Positions 25,929 to 34,633 of a stretch of 64,000 nt of DNA are shown here, piece by piece. The notes below the pieces were generated by a model. It ran no database searches and was not told where the DNA came from. It saw nothing but the letters and a program-made list of their open reading frames with translations. The stretch is from Ruminiclostridium hungatei (GTDB taxonomy: Bacteria > Bacillota > Clostridia > Acetivibrionales > DSM-1351). The position numbers were made by a program, and so were the translations under genes. The DNA lies in the NCBI RefSeq assembly GCF_002051585.1, contig NZ_MZGX01000001.1, positions 124,001 through 188,000 on the forward strand. Direction: 5' to 3'. The first letter of the stretch is position 1. Each line of letters opens with the position of its first letter.

Positions 25929-26615
25929 CTAATTGGGCCCGCCGGAATTAGGAGTGTTGAAGCTGGTAGGGTTCGGATTATCTGCATTAAAATATTGATC
26001 TCCCGGCGTGGAGAGATTGAAATATAGTTTTGAATCCTTTGTTACGCCCCAATCTTTCAAAGAACCGGTATCCTGAATCTTGTTAAAGGCCTCTCTGAAC
26101 ATCGTGTTGTGTGCTTCTTCACGGTTTAAAAGAAAATCAATAGTCTGCCTTACACCCTTATCGGGTATTTGCCTGTAAAGATATTCATATACAACTTTGG
26201 CCCGTTGCTCCGCGGCTATATTTGACAGGATATCTGCTGCAAGATCTCCGGTTTCCTCTATATATGCCGCTGTCCAGTACTGCCCTGATGCACTTGTAAG
26301 CGCCGGAGTAAGGCCTGTGGAAACATGTGCCTGAATGTTTCCTATTGTGGCATTTTTTGCATCCAGGACATGGCCGTTCAGCAGATTCACAGTGGTGGCC
26401 ACCATTTCCATATGGCTTAATTCCTCTGCTGCAATATCCAGAAACAGGTCTTTTATCTGAGGGTCTTTGATCCGAAAACTTTGTGACAGATATTGCATTG
26501 CTGCTTTCAGTTCCCCGTGAGGCCCGCCAAGCTGCTCTTGCATCATTGCCGCATAAGCCGGGTTAGGGCCGTCTACTTTTACTTCCTGAAGAAGTGCCTT
26601 ATCATGTTTGAACAT
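25929..26615 (-). CDS. manganese catalase family protein (CotJC-like)
   Basis: 228 residues from the ATG after AGGAGCTG. Di-manganese ligand motifs: Glu in PHGELKAAMQYL, EELSHMEMV, IAAEQRAKVVYEYL and NREEAHNTMF. Size is between the spore-coat CotJC proteins (about 190) and full Mn catalases (about 270-300). The tail is Asn/Pro/Gly-rich. It decomposes hydrogen peroxide; a spore-coat location is likely by family and fits the spore-rich neighbourhood. No cotJA/cotJB genes are nearby. Confidence 0.88.
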   Translation of the reverse strand: MFKHDKALLQEVKVDGPNPAYAAMMQEQLGGPHGELKAAMQYLSQSFRIKDPQIKDLFLDIAAEELSHMEMVATTVNLLNGHVLDAKNATIGNIQAHVSTGLTPALTSASGQYWTAAYIEETGDLAADILSNIAAEQRAKVVYEYLYRQIPDKGVRQTIDFLLNREEAHNTMFREAFNKIQDTGSLKDWGVTKDSKLYFNLSTPGDQYFNADNPNPTSFNTPNSGGPN

Positions 26616-26824
26616 TTTTTCAGCTCCTTTATTTTTAATCATAACAAATCTAGCTTCCGCATTTTTTTGAAAAATATCCTTTTATATTCGGATGCTTTGC
26701 ATATAAATGTATACCAGGTTTCGAGACGGACTATTTGACAGATAATCCCATGCGCTGGTATTATCATTTCATAGGGAAAAATTAGATTGCTTTATTTTTA
26801 TACATCATGGAGGCAGTAAAGCAT

Positions 26825-27526
26825 ATGAAACAAATTATGAATTTACTGATCCTGCTTTCTATACTTGGTTTAGCATTAAGCGGATGCGGCAGTACTGCAA
26901 GGCAACAAGCCGCTGCTGATACTACGCAGCATCTGGGGAAGGCAGTCAAGGACACTCCACGTCAGATAGGGCAAAAGGGGCAAATATCTGCCAGTATCAT
27001 TGGTTATTCCTTTGATAAATCGTATGAAAAAGCAGACCTTATAGCAGAGGTGGAAATATCAGAGTGGCTTGAGGAAATGAACGAACCTATTGAGAAGACA
27101 GTATTCAGGGCCTCTGTGAAAAAGATTTTAAAGAACAGCGAGAGCAATAGCCCGGAGGAAATAAATCTATTACAGGACGGTAATTCTGACTATACTTTTA
27201 ATAATTATCCCTTGTTTAAAAACGGCGATAAACTACTGCTGTTTCTGAAAAAGGCAGTGGGTGAGAAATTTGAAAATACATACTGGATATTAGGGGGGAC
27301 TACGGGGGTATTCAGGCTTATTCACACTGATGAGCAGGCTTACGCCGTCAAGCAGGTTGGTGATTGCCCTGAGTTATCAGAGGCAAAGGCAACAGAAAAT
27401 GATGACATTGCTGAAATCAGAAAAATACTTAATGAGAGTTACTCCTTTGAATTATCAAAAATATCGTCAATTCCGGAAATATACAATTTAGATATGGTGG
27501 AGAGTCTGATAAAAGAACATAAGTGA
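26825..27526 (+). CDS. predicted lipoprotein, 233 aa
   Basis: Start at the ATG 10 bases after GGAGG. Signal peptide with lipobox LALSGCGS (Cys near 22), then a soluble domain with no family I can name. Its motif DLIAEVEISEWLEE...KKILKNSE resembles clostridial surface lipoproteins that track metal or penicillin responses, but I cannot assign a function. Monocistronic. Confidence 0.7.
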   Translation: MKQIMNLLILLSILGLALSGCGSTARQQAAADTTQHLGKAVKDTPRQIGQKGQISASIIGYSFDKSYEKADLIAEVEISEWLEEMNEPIEKTVFRASVKKILKNSESNSPEEINLLQDGNSDYTFNNYPLFKNGDKLLLFLKKAVGEKFENTYWILGGTTGVFRLIHTDEQAYAVKQVGDCPELSEAKATENDDIAEIRKILNESYSFELSKISSIPEIYNLDMVESLIKEHK

Positions 27527-27648
27527 GGAAAAAGTAAAGAAAAGGTAAGATACGGAAAGGTCACAACTAGGGGTAATTTATTGGTTGCGGGGATTGTTTG
27601 TTTAGGGTAATCTGAAGAAGAATATTTATATTTTTGGAGGTCAGGTTT

Positions 27649-27843
27649 ATGGAGCAAGTGGTTGTAGGATTTTTTCTCCCTTTGATTTTTGTTTTTGGCA
27701 TAAACGGGGGAATAGGAGCTATTGCGGTAAGTATGGCCGGCAAAAGAGGACTGAGAACAGCACCGGCGTTTTTTGCAGGCTTTTTTGGTTCGTTTTTAGC
27801 CTTATTTTTTATAGCAATGTTTCCAATACGGCAAAATTATTGA
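27649..27843 (+). CDS. small membrane protein, 64 aa
   Basis: GGAGG 8 bases before the ATG. Two hydrophobic helices (about 3-28 and 40-58) with Gly-rich faces (GINGGIGAIAVS, AFFAGFFGSF). No family recognised. Confidence 0.6.
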   Translation: MEQVVVGFFLPLIFVFGINGGIGAIAVSMAGKRGLRTAPAFFAGFFGSFLALFFIAMFPIRQNY

Positions 27844-28032
27844 TTAAGTGTAAGGTAGAGCCTTAGGGCTCTTTTTCTTTGGGGTGAGAAATTAGGCAGT
27901 GGAGAGGTTCCCGATAGTGAGGATAGGCCTCTGGTGACTAACGCTCCTGATACTAGTAGAATTGATTAATATGTAACTTATGATTATTATAGTATATAAT
28001 TTGTATTGTCTATTTTTTTAGGAGATATTTAA

Positions 28033-28218
28033 ATGAAAAGCAAAACACGCAATTTGGTAATGATCGGTATTAGTACATTTGCTATAGTAGCACTTGCTAT
28101 TGTGGATATTTCTGAAAATGGTAAATTAACCACCGGCTTTATAGGGGTGGTAGCCTTAGTGGCAGGTGCAATAATTATACCGGCAGCTTTTGAAGTAATT
28201 AAGAGTAAAAAGCTGTAG
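28033..28218 (+). CDS. small membrane protein, 61 aa
   Basis: AGGAGA site before the ATG. Two helices (about 9-24 and 35-54), basic ends (MKSKTR and KSKKL). No family recognised. The gap before it (27844-28032) contains no gene. Confidence 0.6.
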   Translation: MKSKTRNLVMIGISTFAIVALAIVDISENGKLTTGFIGVVALVAGAIIIPAAFEVIKSKKL

Positions 28219-28288
28219 AAAGTGCAGATATATAATAAATTGGTATTTGTCTGATAAAAATATTTATTTGAAGGTATGGGACTTTAAT

Positions 28289-28480
28289 ATGAAAAAAATA
28301 TCGAAAGATTTATTTATACTCATTTTTCCACTGGCTGTTTGTGCAATACTGTATCCTATTCTACCGGACCAGATTCCGAGATCGTTTCATATAAATGGAA
28401 CAAAATCATACATGGCGAAGGAGTTCATTTTTCTTTTCGGATTGATACCGTATATTATATATCTTAGAAAGAAGAAATGA
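28289..28480 (+). CDS. DUF1648-type fragment, 63 aa
   Basis: The motif LPDQIPRSFHINGTKSYMAK is the DUF1648 signature found at the start of SdpI-type immunity and YhdC-like membrane proteins. Those are usually 150-220 residues, while this ends after a second helix and a basic RKKK. It is either a natural short form or a truncated remnant. Confidence 0.55.
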   Translation: MKKISKDLFILIFPLAVCAILYPILPDQIPRSFHINGTKSYMAKEFIFLFGLIPYIIYLRKKK

Positions 28481-28705
28481 TGATGACTCCGGCGAAATTA
28501 CTCATTTGAAATCCTCCCCGATAACTATTATTTAATACAAATAGTTACTGGGGGTGAGTGAGATATAATTTGCGAGCCCATAAGACAGATTAAGATATTA
28601 TTACTTTTCATGTTAACTTCCACAAAAAAATGACCTTTTATGTTATTATATGATTACATAAATTTACCTTATTTATATAATCAGGTGGTCAGGGGGGTTG
28701 TTTTT

Positions 28706-29902
28706 ATGCGACTAAAGACAATTAGCAAAGTCGTTATTTCAATTTTTTTCATTATATTATTTATAAGTATTGGAGCAGGATTTACCTATGCAAAAGAAGC
28801 AGCAACCTTAACCGTTACTGCAAATATCCTGAATCTGAGAGAAGCCCCAAATACGTCTTCCAGAATAATCAGCCAGCTGACCAAAGGCAGTGAACTGAAG
28901 GTTATCAGCAGTTCGGCAGGTTGGTATAAGATTACCGTAAGCGGAAAGACCGGCTGGGTATCAGAAAATTATGTCTCTGAAAAAAGCTCTATAAATAAAA
29001 AGGTGAACAATTTAGATAACGGAAAAAACAGTACGAAAAACAGTGATGGAAATAATAGTAATGTAGTCAATTCTTCTGACATTACTAAAAATGATTCAAT
29101 TCAAGAAGCTATCATAACCGGAAATAATGTTAACGTCAGAAAAGGGCCTGGAACCAATAATAGTGCTATCAAACAGGTGAACAAAGGCCAGAAAGGTACT
29201 ATTCTTGATAAATCAGGAGAATGGTTCAAAGTCAAATTCAAAGATATGACCGGATGGGTAAGCGGTACCTACGTATCCATTTACCTTGAGGGCAATGATA
29301 AGTCTAAAACAGGAACTAATTCTGATTCACAAAATAAAAGTGAAACAAGCAAATCCGACAAAACTGCCAAAACAGCGTCTGAAAGCCAGACTGAGAAAAT
29401 CGGTGAATCCGGCAAAATCATTAAAGCTGATGAAAATAATATAACAACAGGCTCCGGCATCACGACCGAATCTGGTATAAAAGCTAAAACTGAAACAGGA
29501 AATGAAGTTAATGCTGACATAACTGCAATAATAGATTTTGCTAAAACCCTTCTGGGCGTAAAATATACATACGGGGGAACTACTCCTGAGATGGGTTTTG
29601 ATTGCTCGGGCTTTGTAAAATATGTATTTGATAATTTTAATATTAAGCTTAACCGAGTATCTGCAGATCAGGCTAAACAAGGTTTTGAAGTAGCCATAGA
29701 TGAATTGTTGCCGGGCGATCTTGTGTTTTTTGATACAAATGGAGGAATTAGTGATATTTCGCATGTTGGCTTGTACATAGGTGCAGGTGAATTTATAAAT
29801 TCTGTTACAGGTGCAGGCAACGGAAAAGTTGTTATTGACAGTATGAACACTGCTTATTGGCAGCCAAGGTTTATGACAGCAAGAAGAATTATAGAAAAAT
29901 AA
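28706..29902 (+). CDS. secreted SH3-SH3-NlpC/P60 cell-wall hydrolase
   Basis: 398 residues from the ATG after CAGGGGGG. Signal peptide (about 1-30), two bacterial SH3 domains (about 35-95 and 130-190; LNLREAPNTSS and VNVRKGPGTNN), a long Ser/Lys/Thr/Asn linker, and a C-terminal NlpC/P60 domain with Cys in GFDCSGFVKYVF and His in ISHVGLYIG. Typical gamma-D-Glu-diaminopimelate endopeptidase in the wall. Last clear chromosomal gene before the tRNA/att region. Confidence 0.9.
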   Translation: MRLKTISKVVISIFFIILFISIGAGFTYAKEAATLTVTANILNLREAPNTSSRIISQLTKGSELKVISSSAGWYKITVSGKTGWVSENYVSEKSSINKKVNNLDNGKNSTKNSDGNNSNVVNSSDITKNDSIQEAIITGNNVNVRKGPGTNNSAIKQVNKGQKGTILDKSGEWFKVKFKDMTGWVSGTYVSIYLEGNDKSKTGTNSDSQNKSETSKSDKTAKTASESQTEKIGESGKIIKADENNITTGSGITTESGIKAKTETGNEVNADITAIIDFAKTLLGVKYTYGGTTPEMGFDCSGFVKYVFDNFNIKLNRVSADQAKQGFEVAIDELLPGDLVFFDTNGGISDISHVGLYIGAGEFINSVTGAGNGKVVIDSMNTAYWQPRFMTARRIIEK

Positions 29903-30162
29903 GCTGTCATACTTTTTATATTCTCACAGCCTTAAGAATAAAAATAAGGAAAATCCTGATAAGCTTAGTAGCATCTTAGGTAATAATAAAAAGACTAGGA
30001 CTAATAAAAAAGCATAGTTTATTAATGCTTATTGCTAACAGTTAACGTATAATTAGTTTATGTTTTTCCCCAATTTTCCCCCAACATACTAAAATCCAAT
30101 TATTTTAAGAGGTAAATATACAAGCTTAGAGCGTCCAAGCTTTTGTTACATTTGCATTTTAA

Positions 30163-30267
30163 GGACTTGCCGTATTCATCGGCTATGCCGTGCATACTAA
30201 TGACGTCGCCTAAAAATATGCATTCAGCATATTTTTTAACGGCTCGTGCCCTCTCGGGTTCAAGTCC
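30163..30267. repeat. T-arm-ended repeat, copy A (105 bp)
   Basis: Begins GGACTTGCCGTATTCATCGG and ends CGGGTTCAAGTCC, so its outer 7 bases are inverted repeats equal to a tRNA T-stem. Interior shared with copy B: CATACTAATGACGTCGCC, an AAATATGCATTCAGCATATTT-type hairpin and ACGGCTCGTGCCCT. The stretch 29903-30162 before it shows no gene. Confidence 0.7.
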
Positions 30268-30357
30268 TTCAGGGGTTTTAACCCCGCCGGGAGGCTAGGG
30301 GGGACTACGGGGGGACTTAGTCCCGCCCGTAAGGCGCTTCGCGTCTTTTTTTAAACA

Positions 30358-30400
30358 TAAAAAAGACGCCTGTGTTTTCCGCAGAAAACACAAGCGCCTT
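30358..30400 (-). terminator. terminator attached to the older tRNA-Trp remnant
   Basis: On the minus strand, GGCGCTTGTGTTTTC, a short loop and GAAAACACAGGCGTC form a stem followed by TTTTTT. It follows the tRNA-Trp 3' fragment at 30403-30423, as the second terminator follows the 30617-30661 fragment. Confidence 0.7.
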
Positions 30401-30402
30401 AA

Positions 30403-30423
30403 TGGCAGGGGAGACAGGACTTG
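30403..30423 (-). repeat. tRNA-Trp 3'-end remnant (21 nt)
   Basis: Identical to the last 21 bases of the tRNA-Trp 3' half at 30617-30637 (CCA end, acceptor 3' strand and part of the T arm), then replaced by repeat B. Not a functional tRNA. Probably a scar of an earlier integration or duplication. Confidence 0.7.
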
Positions 30424-30565
30424 CCGTATGCGTCGGCTGCGCCTCGCATACTAATGACGTCGCCCACCAAAACCTGACGGTTTCGGTGCCGGGCTCCTAC
30501 ACTCGCCTGAAAATATGCATTCAGCATATTTTCTTAACGGCTCGTGCCCTGCCGGGTTCAAGTCC
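30417..30565. repeat. T-arm-ended repeat, copy B (149 bp)
   Basis: Same ends as copy A (GGACTTG / CGGGTTCAAGTCC) and the same interior motifs, plus about 40 extra bases (CACCAAAACCTGACGGTTTC onward). It starts inside the T arm of the 30403 tRNA-Trp remnant. Confidence 0.7.
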
Positions 30566-30582
30566 AGACATGAAAATACAAA

Positions 30583-30612
30583 AAACGCCTTGTACAAATG
30601 TACAAGACGTTT
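30583..30612 (-). terminator. terminator downstream of tRNA-Trp
   Basis: Minus-strand stem AACGTCTTGTACA / TGTACAAGGCGTT with a short loop, followed by TTTTTGTATTTT. Five bases after the CCA end of the tRNA half. Confidence 0.8.
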
Positions 30613-30616
30613 CTTA

Positions 30617-30661
30617 TGGCAGGGGAGACAGGACTTGAACCCGCAGCCGACGGTTTTGGAG
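30617..30661 (-). other. attachment site: 3' half of tRNA-Trp
   Basis: Read on the minus strand it starts in the anticodon loop (CTCCAAAACC, anticodon CCA), continues through the variable loop and T arm (GGTTCAAGTCC) and ends CTCCCCTGCCA. Identity to tRNA-Trp stops abruptly at the anticodon loop; the 5' half is absent. Together with the adjacent integrase this marks the left end of the integrated element, with crossover in the anticodon loop or T arm. The intact tRNA-Trp should sit at the other end of the element. Confidence 0.75.
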
Positions 30662-30810
30662 AATGTTTGTCAGCTTCTTGTATTATAATGTGTGCACCTG
30701 AAATATGCTTAAATAGGCTATTTGTTATCTTATTGCATATTGGATTATGAGGTATTACAATGCGTTATTTTGATGGGTGTGTCAACAAATTGTCAACAAA
30801 AATAATGCTA

Positions 30811-32286
30811 TTAAATATGTTTCAGCCTGAACCTTTTCGTCGTCCTTTGAGGTTGCTCGACTAGTATACTTTCCAAAGCTGCCGCAGGTCTTTTGTCTAT
30901 ATAATTTGCAGCGTGAGAATAGGTATCAAGGGTTGTTGATTTACGGCTGTGTCCTGCCCATTTGCTCACTGTTGCTATGTCAAGGCCAGCTCTTAAAAGT
31001 ATTGTTAAATTAGTATGTCTTAATCCGTGAAAATTTAAATCCGGCAGAAGATATTTTTCCTTATTTTTTTCAGATATATCCTCGTTATTCATAATTTTGA
31101 TATTTTGACTCTTTATAAATTTAGGGAGCCATTTTGAGGGCGTATATGGATGCATCGGTAGCCCGTTGTTCTGGGTGAACAGCCTGTTGCTTTCAATCCA
31201 TTTATTTTTGACTTGCATTTTGTATATGTTCTGCCAGTTTTTGTAGGATTTTAAAAGATTCATAACGAATTTTGGTAAATAAAATTCTCTCTTTGATTCT
31301 TCTGTTTTAAGTTCATTTTTAGTAAAAGTACCTTCTCCGGGGATATACTGACTTGCTCTCCTCAAGGTAACGATATAATTTTCAAAATCAATGTCAGTCC
31401 ACTCAAGCCCCATAAGTTCTTCTTCTCTGACTCCGGTGAAAATTGTCAAAACTATTATTACTTTAAATTTAAAAGGAGCATCATCCAAAGCTTTTATAAG
31501 CATTTTTGCATGATGTATATTATAACTCCTTGCCTCTTTCTTTTTTACACCGGGTCGGTCTATACGCATAGCAGGGTTCTCTTTTATTAAGTTCCATTTT
31601 ACAGCTTTACCAAACATTGAAGATATCAAGGAATGATGATGAAGAATTGTCTGCTCATCTAACCCTTGCTCAGATTGTATTAAATCAAATATCTCCTCAA
31701 TCTTTATATTTAAAGCTTTTGAAATCCTTTCAGCAACTGCTTTGGTGGTATTATTGAAAGAAATGATATTCTTAAGGGTCCTAGGATTTATTCCTGACTT
31801 TATTATTAATTCTTTTGATGAAAGATTTTCTTTTTCAAGTAATTTTTCAAAATCAGGTTTAATCTTGAACTTGAAATCAAGTCTAATTCCGGATTCGCGA
31901 AGATTATTATAAAAGTCAAGGAGGATGTCTGGTTTGAGAATAAAGTCACCAAGTGTAATATGGCCGAGAGCAGGATTTATTCTCATGTCTAACATTTCAT
32001 AATATCGATGCTTTGTTTTTTTACCAAGCTCGATTTCAGCATATTTTGTCTTCCAGCTATCCGATAGTGTTTTAAAAGTAGTATTAAGACCTCTGGATAT
32101 ATTATTATTTTTAACTTCAGCGTAAAATAAGGCTAATTGAGCTTCTCCATAGTCTTCTTGCTGTTTTTCGGTTTTGCCTTCAATAGGGACGGTTTTAGTA
32201 AATCGCTCTCTTTTACCCCAGAGACCCTTCCCATTACTAATAGTTAATAAAAGGCTATCGCCCCTTCTTTGTATACTGCCTGGCAT
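30811..32286 (-). CDS. int: phage tyrosine integrase with an inserted helix-turn-helix domain
   Basis: 491 residues from the ATG after GGAGAG (TTG 32301 is an in-frame alternative). N-terminal arm-binding region, core-binding SAM-like domain, and catalytic domain with Arg in TGVREEELMGLEW, HGLRH, WAGH and the Tyr nucleophile in TLDTYSHA. Between the two halves of the core-binding domain (about residues 138-206) lies an XRE-like helix-turn-helix (LSSKELIIKSGINPRTLKNI, then ALNIKIEEIFDLI). It reads towards the tRNA-Trp att site 150 bases away. Confidence 0.93.
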   Translation of the reverse strand: MPGSIQRRGDSLLLTISNGKGLWGKRERFTKTVPIEGKTEKQQEDYGEAQLALFYAEVKNNNISRGLNTTFKTLSDSWKTKYAEIELGKKTKHRYYEMLDMRINPALGHITLGDFILKPDILLDFYNNLRESGIRLDFKFKIKPDFEKLLEKENLSSKELIIKSGINPRTLKNIISFNNTTKAVAERISKALNIKIEEIFDLIQSEQGLDEQTILHHHSLISSMFGKAVKWNLIKENPAMRIDRPGVKKKEARSYNIHHAKMLIKALDDAPFKFKVIIVLTIFTGVREEELMGLEWTDIDFENYIVTLRRASQYIPGEGTFTKNELKTEESKREFYLPKFVMNLLKSYKNWQNIYKMQVKNKWIESNRLFTQNNGLPMHPYTPSKWLPKFIKSQNIKIMNNEDISEKNKEKYLLPDLNFHGLRHTNLTILLRAGLDIATVSKWAGHSRKSTTLDTYSHAANYIDKRPAAALESILVEQPQRTTKRFRLKHI

Positions 32287-32357
32287 ATTAATTCTCTCCA
32301 ATCTATAATTATTCTCAATCGTTATCCTTTTGAATACGACTGGTCCTAAAGTACTAA

Positions 32358-33074
32358 TTAATTCTCTGAGTAATCTTTCTTTTTGTATTTAGACTTAAGA
32401 TAATCTACATAATTCCGCAACTCTGCCTGAGCCTCTGGAGGCAATTCATCATACCAATCATCGGAACGGTGAGTAGCAAAGGTTACGAAGTTGTTTTTCA
32501 ATGCAAGTGACCCATTTTCTCCTTCTTCATAATCAAACAAACTTATCTGATTTCTAATTTTAATTTCAATTTGACTACTACCGTAAGCTATCGATGCTTC
32601 ACCTGTATATTTATCAAGGTTAGTTACATGACCAGCAATAACAATAAACTCTCTATAATCAGCTCCAAGACTTGAAGCCATGAGTTTTAACATTTCCAAA
32701 GGTATTGCTCCATCATGTTTGTCATTTTCTATAATATTAATTATTTCACGGGAGACCCCTGATTTTATAGACAATTCCTCTATAGATATTTTTTTATCTA
32801 CTCTAAGTTTTTTTATATAAGATCCCAAAGTTCCAGTCCATCCGAAAAGTTGCTTTATATAAATATCGTTTTCATTACGTCCTAACAAATAGTCCATAGT
32901 CACATTGAAAAAATCAGCTATTTTCTCGAACAGGCTTTGGTCAATTTTATTTTTATATCCATTTTCTAGCTTAGAAATTACTGGTTGGGATGAACCTACT
33001 GAGTCAGCTAAGGTCTTAGCTGATATGCCCATTGATTCTCGAAGTTCCTTTATTCTGTTTTTTCTTATTTCCAT
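32358..33074 (-). CDS. prophage repressor with two XRE helix-turn-helix domains
   Basis: 238 residues. HTH 1 at about 7-62 (MGISAKTLADSVGSSQPVIS), HTH 2 at about 80-140 (ISIEELSIKSGVSREIINI), and an acidic C-terminal tail without a LexA/S24 peptidase domain. It lies between the integrase and a divergent Cro-like gene, the classic CI position. Its own minus-strand promoter (33105-33133) has an operator over the minus-10 box, suggesting autorepression. Confidence 0.88.
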   Translation of the reverse strand: MEIRKNRIKELRESMGISAKTLADSVGSSQPVISKLENGYKNKIDQSLFEKIADFFNVTMDYLLGRNENDIYIKQLFGWTGTLGSYIKKLRVDKKISIEELSIKSGVSREIINIIENDKHDGAIPLEMLKLMASSLGADYREFIVIAGHVTNLDKYTGEASIAYGSSQIEIKIRNQISLFDYEEGENGSLALKNNFVTFATHRSDDWYDELPPEAQAELRNYVDYLKSKYKKKDYSEN

Positions 33075-33092
33075 GAATTTACCCCTTTACGT

Positions 33093-33133
33093 TTATTCCA
33101 TTTTAGAATAATTGAAATTCAAAGTAAAGTCAA
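33093..33133 (-). promoter_or_regulatory. repressor promoter with operator
   Basis: Minus-strand TTGACT (33128-33133), 17-base spacer, TATTCT (33105-33110). A 19-bp dyad TTATTCCATTTTAGAATAA (33093-33111) covers the minus-10 box. Confidence 0.65.
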
Positions 33134-33180
33134 GGTATTTGAAGAAAATTAATGGCAATTTATGTTATTGATATATATAT

Positions 33181-33223
33181 ATTCCAATATGGAATTGCAG
33201 TGAAACAAATATTAGTCTATTAT
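33181..33223 (+). promoter_or_regulatory. Cro-side promoter with operator
   Basis: TTGCAG (33195-33200), 17-base spacer, TATTAT (33218-33223). A perfect 15-bp dyad ATTCCAATATGGAAT (33181-33195) abuts the minus-35 box and shares the ATTCCA half-site with the repressor-side operator. Confidence 0.65.
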
Positions 33224-33245
33224 AGAATAAAAAAGAGGTGACACA

Positions 33246-33467
33246 ATGACAACAGCGGAAAAAATTAAGTCTTTAAGAGAAATCAAGGGTTATTCTCAAA
33301 TAAATTTCGCAAAGAAAACTAAGGTATTTACGCAGTCACAAATTTGCAAAATAGAAAATGGCAACAGAAAAATAACTGATACAGATCTTTCCGTATTGGC
33401 TCAAGCGCTCGGGGTTTCTATTACAGAATTAATCGGAGACGTGTGTTCAAAGAAGAAAATAATTTAA
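33246..33467 (+). CDS. Cro-like XRE regulator, 73 aa
   Basis: Single HTH covering most of the protein (YSQINFAKKTKVFTQSQICKI, then ALGVSITELIG). AAAAGAGGTGA precedes the ATG. Divergent from the repressor across a shared operator region, so it probably governs the lytic arm of the switch. Confidence 0.85.
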   Translation: MTTAEKIKSLREIKGYSQINFAKKTKVFTQSQICKIENGNRKITDTDLSVLAQALGVSITELIGDVCSKKKII

Positions 33468-33521
33468 TCAATAAATGATTTTAAGCACGAATTGATTATC
33501 AAAAAAAGAGGTGATTATTTA

Positions 33522-34295
33522 GTGAACGGATTAAAAATAATTCGCAATAACGGCCAGCTTGTAACCGACAGCAGAGATGTTGCGGAAATGACAGAAGAAA
33601 GACACGACAATTTGATAAGAAGGATAGAAAATTATATCTCTGTTCTTAACAAAGGCGAAAACTCAATATTGAGGAATGGCCTTAAATCAGCTTCTACAGA
33701 CTTTTTCATTCTAAGTGAATATGAATCTGGAAAGCCATCAAGAAAATACCCTTGCTATCTTCTCACCCGAAAAGGCTGCGATATGGTGGCGAACAAAATG
33801 ACTGGTGAAAAGGGAGTTCTGTTCACGGCAGCATATGTCACTAAGTTTGAAGAAATGGAGAGAAATGCACCATCAGACAGCTACATGATTTCAGACCCAA
33901 TCGAAAGAGCAAAGCGCTGGATACAAGAGCAAGAAGATAAGAAGCTTCTCCAGGCAGAAAATAAGCTCCTGTCGCAACAAAATCTAACGTGGGCGAACCG
34001 CAAAGTCTTAGAAGCAATTATAACGGCTTACGGAGCCTCAATAAATATTCCAGAGATAAATGGCTTTCGGGAGGCGTGGCGGGATTTTAAAAAGGAACTG
34101 CTTTATGCTCACAGCATCAATCTTAATGCTCGCATTTCAAAGTGGATGGAATCATCTGGCAAAAAGACTAAGCCCAATACTTTGGCTATGATACATGATG
34201 AAGAGTTGACAAGGTGCATAAGTACCGCTGTGGCGTTATGTAAAATACACGGTGTTGATATTTCAGAAATTATTAATAAGCACGAAAAGGCGTAG
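33522..34295 (+). CDS. Rha-family phage regulatory protein
   Basis: 257 residues from GTG after AGAGGTGATT. The N-terminal Rha domain (VTDSRDVAEMTEERHDNLIR and YLLTRKGCDMVANKMTGEK) is followed by a coiled region and a C-terminal domain (NRKVLEAIITAYGASINIPE) seen in phage antirepressor-like proteins. Rha proteins affect the lysis-lysogeny decision. It lies in the early operon after the Cro-like gene. Confidence 0.85.
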   Translation: MNGLKIIRNNGQLVTDSRDVAEMTEERHDNLIRRIENYISVLNKGENSILRNGLKSASTDFFILSEYESGKPSRKYPCYLLTRKGCDMVANKMTGEKGVLFTAAYVTKFEEMERNAPSDSYMISDPIERAKRWIQEQEDKKLLQAENKLLSQQNLTWANRKVLEAIITAYGASINIPEINGFREAWRDFKKELLYAHSINLNARISKWMESSGKKTKPNTLAMIHDEELTRCISTAVALCKIHGVDISEIINKHEKA

Positions 34296-34307
34296 GAGGT
34301 ATTTGAA

Positions 34308-34574
34308 ATGTTAATCGGCAAAGAAGGACAAGTTCTTGATATAAAAGAAACGGTACAGTTTTTCGACGGACACATCTCAGAATGGATGATTCGCCAAATG
34401 GTTGCTTCCGGTGAAATACCCCATTTCCGTATGGGTAATAAGAAACTTTTATTTGACGCAGATAAGTTGAAATTGTGGTGGGAAAATAAATTAAATCAAT
34501 CTGTTCAACCTTCACAAGGCGGTGGCAAAGAAAAATCAGAACTTTGTGGAACTCTGAGAAAAATTAAAATTTAA
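34308..34574 (+). CDS. helix-turn-helix excisionase-like protein, 88 aa
   Basis: A winged-HTH of the excisionase/MerR type: VQFFDGHISEWMIRQMVASGEIPHFRMGNKKLLFDADKLKLWW. The C-terminal 25 residues are polar. It may be the recombination directionality factor or a small regulator; a second candidate lies at 37321. Confidence 0.65.
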   Translation: MLIGKEGQVLDIKETVQFFDGHISEWMIRQMVASGEIPHFRMGNKKLLFDADKLKLWWENKLNQSVQPSQGGGKEKSELCGTLRKIKI

Positions 34575-34633
34575 TTTCTTATAGGAAGTATTTATTATAT
34601 AATGTTTGTGATTATTATTAATTGGAGAATGTA

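Noticed and set aside
30285-30325. G-quadruplex in the run of GGGGGG blocks
   Set aside because: The G runs are also explained by GGGACTTAGTCCC-type pairing and tRNA/terminator debris; too little to support a claim.
30163-30565. CRISPR array, suggested by repeated segments
   Set aside because: Two long unequal copies with hairpins and no regular spacer pattern; no cas genes in the window.
30617-30661. A complete tRNA gene on the minus strand
   Set aside because: Only the 3' half from the anticodon loop exists; upstream bases do not form the acceptor 5' strand, D arm or anticodon 5' stem.
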